DNA of 64,000 nt from Orychophragmus violaceus (Eukaryota; Streptophyta; Magnoliopsida; Brassicales; Brassicaceae), in assembly GCA_030180135.1 (NCBI GenBank), contig CM058230.1:11595082-11659081 (forward strand). The letters are read 5' to 3'. Every line of letters starts with the position of its first letter. The first letter of the stretch is position 1. The notes under the pieces were generated by a model. That model worked only from the letters and a program-made list of their open reading frames with translations. It was not told the DNA's origin and made no database searches. A program made the translations under genes and the position numbers. This document shows positions 1 to 10,100 of this stretch, piece by piece.

Positions 1-2687
1 GCTCAAAACAGCAGAGCAAGACATCAAAAGGGGTAAAAGATTTGAGAAATCTTGTGTTGACAAGGGTAAAGGCAGGGCCATCCAGATTTGGAATCAGGAT
101 AAGCCAGTGTCATCTTATAAGCCCAAGTCCGGCCCATCTGGTGTTAAAAAGTGCTTCTACTGTGATGAGTCAGGGCATTGGAAGAGAGATTGCATTAAAT
201 TCTTGGAAGATTCACAAGAGATGAAGGAGATGTATGGTACTTCTTCTTCAGGTATTGTGTTATTACTTCAAGTTCTACATATGTATTGGATACTGGTTGT
301 GGTACTGATATTTTGAAATATGCAGGGCCTAAGCAACAGTAGAACGTTGAAGAAAGGACAAGTGGAACTGCGTGTCTGGTATGAAGCAATGGTTGCTGCA
401 TGAGCCGTAGAGATTATCCACTTGTAGAAGCCTTTCATACTTGATTTTAGAAATTAAGTAATTGCTACTATGTACCTGCTTTATGCAGAGATGTCTTTCA
501 ATTTCTTGTAAGAATTTGAATGTTTTTCATTCTGATAAAAGACAAGTTTTGCTCTTTTGATCTTAATGAAATATTATATGGTAGCACCCCTTTTTGATAA
601 ATGGGTTTTATGTCTTAAACCAATACACTCTTGAATATAACATAAATACCAAACGGTTTAAGTCTGATGACTTGAACTCGATTTTTCCTCAGCATAGTCA
701 TACTAACCAAATAGAGTAAAGCAGCTTCAGAAGTTCCACAGTTATGGGCTTCAGGTTCATTTGATTGTAAATCAATTGAGACATGAATTCTGCTTGCTGG
801 GCCAAATGACTAAGGCCTTTTAGCAGAGCTAAAGAGAAGGGCCAGAGACTTATTGGGCCTTACACGTACTGATGTATGTGGCCCGATGAGGATTAATGCC
901 AAAGGAAATCTTCAGTACTTCATTAGCTTATTGATGGCGTCAGTAAGTATGGCTGTGTTCTTATGATGAGACACGAGTAGGAATCCTTTGAGGAGTTCCA
1001 AAATGAAGTATAGAACCGATTTGACAGAAGTGTTGAGATCCTCGATTAGATCGCGGAGGAAAATGCTTAAGTCAAGAATCGGGTGATCATCTGAGTGAGT
1101 GTGAAGTCATACCACAGCTCTTTTCTCCTGGAAAACCTAAATGTGTTTCTGAGAGAACGAATCGGATCTTATTGGATATGCTCCGATTAATGATGAGTCA
1201 CATGAATCTTCCATTATCCTTTTAAAATACGCTCTAAAATGAATAAGTTTACGCAAATTATGTTTCTATCAGAATCAGTTGAAAGACACCACATTGGATG
1301 TGGACTGGGTGATTTCCAAGTATGTTTTACTGATTAATTGGGATTGCAAGGTTTGTGTAAGGCAGTTGTCAACAAACAAAATTGAATCCAAATCTGATAA
1401 GGGCTGCTTCGCCGGTTGTCCTAAGGAAACCGAGGCTTAGTACTTTTGCGACCAATCCGAGAACAAAGTTTTGTTGTTCGGAACCATGTTTTTTCCAAGA
1501 AAACAGTGGGAGTAAAAGTACAGCTCGAAGAAATTCGAGAAACACAGGAGGCTGTTAAACCTGTTGAGGAAGAGCGGCGGTTGGATCTACAGAGTGTTGT
1601 AGGATCTGAACCTGTGGAGCCAGAATTTCGCCGATCCTGATGGATCCGTCACTAAACCGAGGGTGATTCCTCATGACCGATTGCCGTGATCTGATGATCA
1701 TTGAAAAGTGACGAGCATGCGAAATTCATAGAAGCGATGGTGAGCCCCAACTCCGAAAATTTGCTAGGTATGCATGTTAGCTTCACCGATCTATTTATAG
1801 ATTGAAGCAAACATCTTGGATTTGGAATCTATGTTCTGTTAAAACGGTCAAAGGCTTTGACTCGATCAGGAACGAATAGAAACCGTGCGTTTACAAGTAA
1901 ACAAGTGGGAGCGTAGTTGCAATTCTCAAAACTGTATGTTTATAACACACTTAATCTCATAAACGACGTTTCGACGCTGAAGTCTAGTCAAGGTTTGGGT
2001 CGGAAGTCAAATTCAATAATAGACGTGGGAGAAGCCGCGAAAGTTCTTGGAATATGGATCCAATAATATGGATCAGAAGAGCTAATTGGATCGTGTCAGA
2101 ATCCTTATGATTATAAGGTACTGGACAGTTCAAATATGCATGACTCCAAGAACAGCTTCATACCAAAGGGCTTATGGCAATAATCTTAGCAAGATGAAGT
2201 GTCTTGGACACTGGCTGAGCTAGTATCTATGAATGTGATTCCTTATGCTTCAGCAATAGAATCCATAATAAATGTCATATTTAGCGCTCGTATAGATGCA
2301 GTTTATGCATATAGCATGACGAGAAGATACCAATATGTTCCGGTAAGAGTCACTGGACAGTTGTAAGGAATATCCCCAAGTGTTTGAGAAACACTAAGGA
2401 TAGGTTCTTGTACAACTGAGGAAATGACGAATCTGTTAAGAGTAGTTAGACAGACAAAGATGATTCACGGTTCCCACCTGTTTATGTATCTTTGTCTGTG
2501 TAGCGGGGCTATCTGTTGGAAAGGTTTCCAAGCAGTGGACCGCAGAATAGTGCTTATTAAAGATCAGCAGTGTGGTTTGTTGGAATGGCTCCAAGCAAGA
2601 ACACCGCATCATCTCTCACAACCTAAGCATGAGTTTCATGTTGTTGCTGTAGGTACTAGATATCTGAAGACGTGGTCTAGATTCTAG
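1..2687 (+). pseudogene. Copia E gag-pol remnant, heavily decayed
   Basis: Remains of a Ty1/Copia polyprotein whose 5' part lies outside the window. A CCHC zinc knuckle of the form CX2CX4HX4C is readable at about 149-190 (CFYCDESGHWKRDC). It is followed by a broken protease motif (DTGCG) near 290. A linker homologous to the integrase-RT spacer of Copia A lies at about 1446-1640. The polyprotein C-terminus, homologous to that of Copia A, ends at 2685-2687. Frames change many times and stops are frequent, so nothing is translatable. Order and homology follow the minus-strand Copia A further right, so this is an older relative in the opposite orientation. Confidence 0.8.
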
Positions 2688-3128
2688 TGGGAGTTATGTT
2701 AGTTATGATGTTCAGATAGACATGATGTAGTCATGATTATGAAAAACTGACATCAGCATTATTTGATCATTGGATGATTAAATAATGGTCCCAAGTATTT
2801 TATGTTCATGTTATAGGACATCAAGTTGAGGACTTGATCATGAAACCCTATAAGTAAAAAGATGACATAAATTATGATTGTCCCTAGTCGAGATTGTCAA
2901 AGTGGGACACTGATAATCGCGAGAGACTAGCTTGTGAGGTGACTGTTGACTAAGTTTCATGGAGTCAATGATATGAGTATCACAGTCAGTCACATAGATA
3001 TATTTTGATGAACATATGATCGGACATGACCCACTAATGAGGACTCTACAGGATAGTTATATCTGTATCATGAAAGTTTCCCATTACGACTATAGAATAT
3101 AGTCCTTAGACATGAGTTCATCATGCTT
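2688..3128 (+). other. 3' non-coding region of Copia E
   Basis: This stretch matches the reverse complement of the Copia A 3' non-coding region (about 4845-5280). Shared blocks include the motif CTAGTGGGAG just after the pol stop and the run ATCAAGTTGAGGACTTGATC. The match stops near 3128 at GAGTTCATCATGCTT, and the sequence then switches to Copia leader sequence in the opposite orientation. No LTR of E follows. Confidence 0.7.
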
Positions 3129-3217
3129 ATCAGGGAATTTTAATCGAATTAAACCGACATAACCATGCGAGATAACCGGTTCAAACCAATTGAACCGATC
3201 TATCCTTTCGCACAGCC

Positions 3218-3491
3218 TGTGTCGATCGATGCACCCAGTGTGTCGATCGACACAGTGCGATTTCTAAATCGAAACCCATTATTTTAATTAGGCGAATTCA
3301 CGGTGCATCGATCGACACAAACTTGTGTCGATCGACGCTATGCGAAAACACAATTGCTTTTGCATTTTCGCGCTGCATCGATCGATGCACCCAGTGCACC
3401 GATCGATGCTGTGCGAAAACCCTAAATCAGTTTTGCCGTTTTCGCGCTGCATCGATCGATACACCCAGTGCATCGATCGATGCTGTGCGAA
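3218..3491. repeat. Array of four paired palindromes (hairpins)
   Basis: Eight palindromic units centred on TCGATCGA, or variants such as ACGATCGA, occur as four pairs at about 3218-3255, 3303-3344, 3373-3411 and 3448-3484. Spacers in the pairs are CCCAGTG-like. Three of the pairs are followed by GCGAAAAC, and the last two are also preceded by the complementary TTTTCGC. Each of those last two modules therefore reads as one long hairpin of about 57 bases. Arms differ between modules (GTGTCGATCGACAC versus TGCATCGATCGATGCA) while staying self-complementary. Confidence 0.8.
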
Positions 3492-3625
3492 AACACAGTT
3501 CTTCGTTTTCGAGATTAACAAATCCGAGATTCTTATTAACAAAACGAATCCTAGCTAGCATCAATTCAATCAAAATGCCATTTAATCGAATTCTAGGCTA
3601 CTGATTCAATCTATTAAACCCTATG

Positions 3626-3637
3626 GCTCTGATACCT
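3626..3637 (-). other. Primer-binding site of Copia D
   Basis: The minus strand reads GGTATCAGAGC, complementary to the 3' end of initiator tRNA-Met and the usual plant Copia primer site. It is two bases from the LTR end TGTTGG at 3639. Confidence 0.7.
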
Positions 3638-3638
3638 T

Positions 3639-3827
3639 TGTTGGATTCCCTAGGATCCAGGGTCTAGGTGATTGAATCTAAGAACTGACCTCGTGATTAC
3701 CTGGAGATTGGCAGCGGAAATTTGAGCAGGTAAACGAGATCTAGAGAGCCTCAATCGCTGCCCCTCTATCGTAGTCCACACGCACACAAGCTGGAATCCG
3801 CCGGGATGCTAGTACCGGTGATCGGAT
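3639..3827 (-). repeat. 5' LTR of Copia D, left segment
   Basis: The segment begins with TGTTGGATTCCCTAGG next to the primer-binding site, diverged from but alignable with the Copia A LTR end. It is interrupted at 3827/3828 by Copia A and resumes at 42800. The last five bases, CGGAT (3823-3827), are repeated at 42795-42799 as the target-site duplication of Copia A. Confidence 0.75.
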
Positions 3828-4467
3828 TGTTGGATCCCACTGGATCTAGGGTTTGATATATTGAATGAAAACCAACCTCGTTCTTACCTTTCTGGCAGCG
3901 GAATGAAGATGGTGAACGAGATCAGTGGAGCAACGCAAACGCCTTGCCTCTACCAGATACACACGCACGCTCGCTGGAAACGGGATGCTAGTGTCGGATC
4001 AACGGGAATCGATTCTCTCTGGTGTTTCTACTGTTTCTGTCAAGAAAAGTGGACGGCCAAGTGTTTAGGTCGAAACTTACTTGTTATATTCGACCTAAAA
4101 CACAATTAACCGGGCCAGACTTAATCAAGCCTTAATTCGAAAAGCCTTTCGGAAAACCCGAACTGTGTCGACCGACACACAAGCTGTGTCGATCGACACA
4201 ACACCATTTTATCGATTATAATGTGTATCTAATACACATTAATATGATCATTACCATAATGATCATTCCCATGTCGTAGCTTCCAGTTTGCTTAGGTGTG
4301 TGACCCTATAGGATCATATAGTACTGGTAGTAAGTCCATAACTTACAGATTGCAAGAGGCTTCTAGCAAAACATTGCAACCGTCCAGTACTATACGAATG
4401 TCTGATCTCGACACACAATTATCATCAGGAGTGAGTACAAGTGTGATTTCAGGACACTATCCCAACA
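3828..4467 (-). repeat. Copia A 3' LTR
   Basis: 640-bp LTR, beginning TGTTGGATCCCACTGG and ending CACTATCCCAACA on the plus strand. The same sequence recurs at 22124-22212 joined to 42244-42794. It contains a diverged pair of the TCGATCGA palindromes near 4167-4201. Confidence 0.93.
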
Positions 4468-4482
4468 ATCTCCCACTTGTAC
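4468..4482 (-). other. Copia A polypurine tract
   Basis: The minus strand reads GTACAAGTGGGAGAT immediately before the 3' LTR. It is the purine-rich plus-strand primer site expected at this position. Confidence 0.75.
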
Positions 4483-5288
4483 TGGAATCATCAATTCCTA
4501 TAATCCTTTTGTCTCTATATCTCGATTTGGCATAAGGCAAGATTGGTGTCATCCTTATTAAGCCAACATCGTGTTTATCGAACTCCTGATCTCATACTGA
4601 ACATTACAAACAACTGAACTACAGTTCGTTTGAGTGCGGCCACACATTTTTCTCAGTATTAAATCTTCGATAGGCCCTGAGATATTTATCTCCCGTTATA
4701 CATGAGTGACAAATCCCATCTTGTTTCATCCCTGTTTCAACGCACACTTCATGATATACTTGAACAGTGTCGTTATAGTCGCCAGTTACGGGTCGACGTT
4801 TGACAAAGTCAAAATTTACCAATTCATATGCAAGAAAGCATGATGAACTCAGGTATAAGGACTATACTCTATAGTCGTAATGAGAACCTCTTATGACACA
4901 GATATAACTATCTTGTAGACTTCTCATTAGCGGGTCATGTCCGATCATATGTTCACTAACATATATCTATGTGACTGACTGCGATAATCATATCATTGGC
5001 TCCATGAAACTTAGCCAACAGTCACCTCACAATCTAGTCTCTAACGGTTGTCAGTGTCCCAATTCTACAACCTCGACTAGGGACAAAATAATTTATTAAC
5101 TTATAGGGTTTCATGATCAAGTCCTCAACTTGATGACCTATAATATGTCATAAACTTATTTTGGGACCATTATTTAGATCACAATAAATAATGCTGAAAT
5201 CAAATTTCATTAAACATTTCCAAAAGAATGTTTACAAGAGCGTTTTATTATAACTAAAACAAAATTAAAACTCCCACTAGAATCAAGA
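4483..5288 (-). other. Copia A 3' non-coding region
   Basis: About 800 bp between the pol stop and the polypurine tract. It contains no recognisable domain. A short open frame at 4619-4822 (minus) has no features I recognise. The right half is conserved with the plus-strand remnant E (2688-3128). Confidence 0.6.
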
Positions 5289-7550
5289 TTACATCTGGAG
5301 ATCTCTAATGCCTACAGCAGTCGTATGACTCTCATGCTTAGGCCTTGGGAGTGACTTAGTCAGAGGATCAGCGACATTCTCGTCTGTCGGAACTCGGCTG
5401 ATCTTCACATCACCTCTATTGACGATATCTCGAATCAGGTGATATCTCCTCTCCACATGTTTGGACTTCTGGTGTGACCTTGGTTCTTTTGCCTGAGCAA
5501 TGGCTCCGTTGTTATCACAAAACAAAGCCACTGGCTCCAAGATACTAGGAACCACACCAAGTTCAGTCATGAACTTCTTGATCCAAACAGCTTCCTTTGC
5601 CGCTTCTGAAGCAGCAACATATTCAGCTTCCGTTGTGGAATCAGCTACGGTATTCTGCTTAGAGCTCTTCCAGCTCACTGCACCGCCATTTAGACAGAAG
5701 ACATATCCAGATTGTGATCGGAAATCGTCTCTGTCCGTCTGAAAACTCGCATCGGTGAATCCATTCACCACAAGTTCTTCACTTCCTCCATACACCAGGA
5801 ATTTATCCTTAGTATGTCTCAAATACTTGAGAATATTCTTGACAGCTGTCCAGTGAACTTCACCTGGATCAGATTGGTATCTACTCGTCATGATTAACGC
5901 GTAAGCTACATCTGGACGAGTGCAGAGCATGGCATACATAATAGATCCTATTGCAGAAGCATAAGGAATCCTATTCATGCGTTCTCGCTCAGCAGGTGTC
6001 GCCGGACACTGCTTCTTGCTGAGACTCATGCCATGAGACATCGGTATGAAGCCCTTCTTGGAATCTTGCATCCTGAATCTGTGCAACACCTTATCAATAT
6101 AAGTGTCCTGGCACAATCCAATCAGCCTATTCAATCTATCTCTGTAGATTCTGATTCCAAGAATGTATGCGGCTTCTCCCATGTCTTTCATGGAAAAACA
6201 ACTTCCGAGCCAAGTCTTGACAGACTGAAGCAACGAAACGTCATTACCGAGGAGGAGTATGTCATCGACAAACAGTACAAGAAACGCAATTTTGCTCCCG
6301 CTAGTCTTCTTGTAAACACATGGTTCCTCTTCGTTCTTGATGAAACCAAATTGTTTAACTGATTCATCAAAACGAAGATTCCAACTCCGAGATGCTTGCT
6401 TCAATCCATAAATGGATTTATGAAGCTTGCATACCTTCCCAGCGTTCTTAGGATCGACAAAACCTTCAGGCTGTGTCATATACACATCCTCTTCCAGAAT
6501 ACCATTCAGGAATGCGGTTTTGACATCCATTTGCCAAATCTCATAATCATAATGAGCGGCAAACGCTAGAAGAATCCGAATGGATTTAAGCATAGCGACT
6601 GGGGAATAGGTTTCATCATAGTCAATACCATGAATTTGCTTGAAACCTTTAGCCACCAGCCTCGCTTTTGTAAATCTGTACATTGCCATCCACGTCAATC
6701 TTCTTCTTGAAGATCCATTTACACTCAATGGCTTTTACACCATTAGGTAAATCGACCAAGGACCATACTTGGTTTTCTGACATGGATCCCATTTCGGACT
6801 TAGAGGCTCCAAGCCACTTTTCGGAGTCCGGGCCCATCATTGCTTCCGCGAAGTTCGCTGGTTCGTCACTATCAATGATCATTAGATCATTTGAATCGGT
6901 CACGAGAAATCCATAGTATCTCTCGGGTTCGTGACGGATCCTTCCGGATCTGCGAACTTCAGGCTCCACAGGCGCCGGTTCCACAGAACTTTGTGGATCC
7001 AACTGCTGCTCTTCCTCAGCAGGTTGAGCAGTATCCTGTGCATCTCGAATTTCTTCAATATGTACTTTACTCCCACTTTTTTTCTTAGAGAGAAACTCCC
7101 TCTCAAGAAAAGAACAGTCCCGAGCAACAAATACTTTGTTCTCAGATTGGTTGTAAAAGTAGTAGGATAACCAACGAAGTAGAATTTATCTGATTTGGGT
7201 GCAAGCTTGTCAGAGATTAAACGTTTGACATAAGCCTCACAACCCCAAATCCTCAGGAAAGACAGACTAGGAACATTCCCAGTCCACAGTTCATGTGGTG
7301 TCTTTTCCACTGATTTAGATGGTACCCTATTTAGTGTAAACGCAGACGTTTCTAGAGCGTATCCCCAAAAGGATAATGGAAGAATTGAATGACTCATCAT
7401 AGACCGAACCATATCCAATAAGGTTCGATTCCTCCTCTCCGACACTCCATTCCATTGGGGTGTACCAGGAGGAGTGAGTTGTGAAATAATTCCACACTCG
7501 CTCAGATAGTCGCTGAATTCTTGACTCAAGTATTCTCCTCCGCGATCCGA
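5289..7550 (-). pseudogene. Copia A integrase C-part, RT and RNase H
   Basis: Second half of the Copia polyprotein. The integrase core continues after an in-frame TGA at 7551-7553. The linker shifts frame near 7160, and a second shift in an A-run near 6660 separates it from the reverse transcriptase. The RT shows MDVKTAFLNG and the catalytic FVDDILLL. RNase H shows DASFQTDRDD, SWKSSKQNTV and the TEAEY motif. The protein ends at 5289. These single-base lesions disable the element, but the domain content is complete. The catalytic aspartates of RT are intact. Confidence 0.9.
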
Positions 7551-8991
7551 TCACAAAACTTTGATACTTTTGCCAAGTTGATTCTGTACTTCATTCTTGA
7601 ATTCCTTGAATCTATCAAAGGATTCTGACTTGTGTCTCATTAGATAGACATAGCCATACCTACTGAAATCATCAGTGAAGGTAATGAAGTACTTATAATT
7701 TCCTCTGGCAACAGTACTCATTGGCCCACATACATCAGTATGAATAAGGCCCAATAAGTCACTGGCCCTTTCATTTGGTTTGTTGAAAGGGGCTCTAGCC
7801 ATTTTGCCCATCAAACATGATTCGCATTTCTCACATGATTTAAAATCAAATGAGCCCAGAATCCCATTTCGATGGAGCCTTTGGATGCGTTTCTCATTGA
7901 TATGGCCTAAACGACAATGCCATAAGAAAGTCGGGTTTTCGTCATTGGACTTAAACCGCTTTGTATTTATGTTAAAGATAGGCACTTCTTGGTTTAAAAC
8001 ATATAACCCATTATCTAATGGGGCGCTACCATAATGAGTGCCATCACGATTAAAAGAACAAACTTTATTCTTAACAGCAAAATCAAAACCTTCCAAATCC
8101 AAAACGGAAACTGAAATTATGTTTCTGCTTATCGCAGGTACAAAGTAGCAATTATTTAAAATTAAAACCATGCCCGATGGTAAGGACAACTCGTAGGTGC
8201 CTACGGCCAGTGCAACAACCTTAGCTCCATTCCCGACCCGTAGCTCCACTTGTCCTTTCTTCAGAGTCATACTGTTTCTTAGTGCCTGCACATTTGTACA
8301 AATATGAGCACCGCAGCCGGTATCCAATACCCACGAAGTAGAACTAGAAGACGTAACATTAAGTTCGATAACATAAATACCTGAGTCAGACGCATCATAC
8401 GTCTTCTTCAGCTTCTTGTAATCTTCCATGAACTTCTTGCAGTCTTTCTTCCAATGCCCCAACTGCTTGCAGTAGTTGCACTTATCCTCAGGAGAAGGCC
8501 CGGATTTGGGCTTCGGCTTGGGCTTGTCCTGACTTTCAGCTTGGAGAACCTGGGCCTTACCCTTACCCTTCTTTGGTTTCTTAAACCTTTTACCCCCTTG
8601 TACCATCAGGACATTGGGAGTAGCCTTCTTGAGATTCGGTTCTGCTGTCTTCAGCATACCGTGCAACTCAGTCAATGTCTTAGTCATGTTTTGCATGTTG
8701 TAGTTCATGATGAACTGATCAAAACACGACGACAAAGACTGTAGAATCATGTCAGTGGCCAGCTCCTGGCCAATGGCATAGTCCAGTTTCCCCAGGTTAT
8801 CAATGTAACCCATCATTTTAAGGACATGAGGACTCACTGGACTGTCCTTAGCCAGCTTGCAATCCATGAGAGATTTAACCGTCTGGTATCTCTCTGTGCG
8901 AGCTTGCTCCTGAAACAAAGCTTTCAGGCTGTTAATCATCTCAATGGGTGACATCACGTTCTCATATTGCTTCTGCAGCCCAGAGTTCATA
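7551..8991 (-). pseudogene. Copia A gag, protease and integrase N-part
   Basis: Open stretch of about 480 codons. It holds the C-terminal part of gag, a basic linker and the zinc knuckle CNYCKQLGHWKKDC. The protease active site (LDTGCGAH) follows, then the pre-integrase H-C region (HCRLGHIN with CEKCESC). It ends with the integrase core start (HTDVCGPM, FTDDFSRY) and stops at TGA 7551-7553, where the same frame then continues with integrase motifs. Its N-terminal gag part lies at 20609-20851, beyond the inserted Gypsy G1. The GTCAC duplication at 8992-8996 and 20604-20608 marks the join. Confidence 0.9.
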
Positions 8992-8996
8992 GTCAC

Positions 8997-9535
8997 TGTG
9001 AGATCCGGGATTCACAGTAAGAATTTGTATTCGTGGATTTGGACTTTTGGATATAGAAATGGTATAGTTTCCTATGAATCAAAGACTTTATTGAGATTGA
9101 TCGTCGAGATAGAACAAAAACAGTCGAAAAGAGAGTACAAAGTATGGAATCGAGCTATCTAGTCGAAGTGTTCTTAGCCTAGGTTGGAATTGTCTTTAAT
9201 GAGCCGCCACTTCTTCCTTTAAATAGTCTCCACTCTCATCTCTTCGTCCTGATATTTCGGCCTCGTCGTTGTAACGATCTCCGAGATTCGTGCGGATCAG
9301 TTGGACTGACGAAGACCGAGTTGCTCTATCTCCACGTCATCCTCAGCCGAGCTCGAGCTCGATCGTCTCCGGCTTCGGCATCGTCTGGGCCTCTCCAAGG
9401 CGCTTGCTTCGCCTGGGCCCAACAAGAGAGTTGGCTCTCCCGTCTATCTTTGATTCTGGAATGGGCTCGTAATTACGGGCCTTTGTCTTGTCTGTTAATG
9501 GGCCGGATTTCCTAGAGGGAAATCCAGTACCAACA
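8997..9535 (-). repeat. Gypsy G1 3' LTR
   Basis: 539 bp, TGTGAGATCC to TACCAACA on the plus strand, duplicated at 20065-20603. In element orientation it has a TATA-like TATTTAAAGG at about 9219-9228. It starts with the palindrome GGATTTCC/GGAAATCC (9507-9530). Confidence 0.93.
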
Positions 9536-9555
9536 ATAGCCCCCCAGCCCATTGA
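9536..9555 (-). other. Gypsy G1 polypurine tract
   Basis: The minus strand reads TGGGCTGGGGGGCTAT directly next to the 3' LTR. The same motif precedes the LTR of copy G2 (48790-48806). Confidence 0.8.
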
Positions 9556-10100
9556 ATTCGAGAAGTCGAGGCGCATGCCTCGGATGTGACAAATCTAATG
9601 ATTATTTTTGCCCCATCCGTGGATCTTGTTTTAATCCGATGGTTAGGAATGAGCGCGTGGAACGGACTGAACTGCTTTTCAGCGCGTCTGCAGTCGTTGC
9701 GTGTATTTGTTTGAGAATTTCATCTCCCACCGTAAATTTGGTTGGTCATCGACGGCTCAGGCTCGAAGGTCGCGAAGAGTCTTTTCGGGTTCACTCTTTT
9801 GATGATGTGACCTAATTGTCGAGCATTCGTAACCGTTGATCTGAGATCAATGGCTGATGAGAGGAAAGCGAAGAGTCCAATCCACCTCGATTTTCTCGTA
9901 GTTATCATGAGTTCGGAATCGTACGGTTAAGATTTTGCACGATTCCCACTATAACTTGCTCTTATTTGCCGTGGGTGGTTTCTTTTCTTCTCACTTTTGC
10001 TTCTTCTTCTACCTCTGCTCTGATTTTCCTTTCGTCACCGGAGAATTTCTTAAGAAAAGACTTTAGCCCCTTCTTTTTATATTCCGGCGCTTCGTTCTTT
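9556..10100 (+). promoter_or_regulatory. Upstream region of the antisense gene in G1
   Basis: About 545 bp between the LTR of G1 and the start codon of its antisense gene. The stretch is also present in G2 (48233-48789). It should contain the promoter and 5' UTR of the antisense transcript. I see no unambiguous TATA box. Conservation with G2 is recognisable by eye through most of it. Confidence 0.4.

Larger units (their letters stand above)
3129..3638 (-). other. Leader of old Copia D with hairpin array
   Basis: This is the untranslated leader between the primer-binding site and gag of a minus-strand Copia. It is homologous to the Copia A leader at about 21690-22110. It contains four pairs of TCGATCGA-centred palindromes, annotated separately. 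The coding body that should lie to its left is missing and is replaced by the oppositely oriented remnant E. Confidence 0.65.

Noticed and set aside
3218..3491. Regularly spaced short repeats resembling a CRISPR array
   Set aside because: Units are palindromes in pairs inside a plant Copia leader, with conserved rather than variable spacers and no cas genes.
6033..6362. Plus-strand frame of 109 codons inside Copia A RT
   Set aside because: It is the complement of conserved RT codons and has no domain of its own.
9966..10100. Upstream in-frame ATG (9966) as start of the antisense gene
   Set aside because: The start at 10101 is conserved in G2 with the same exon length, whereas the upstream extension is not.
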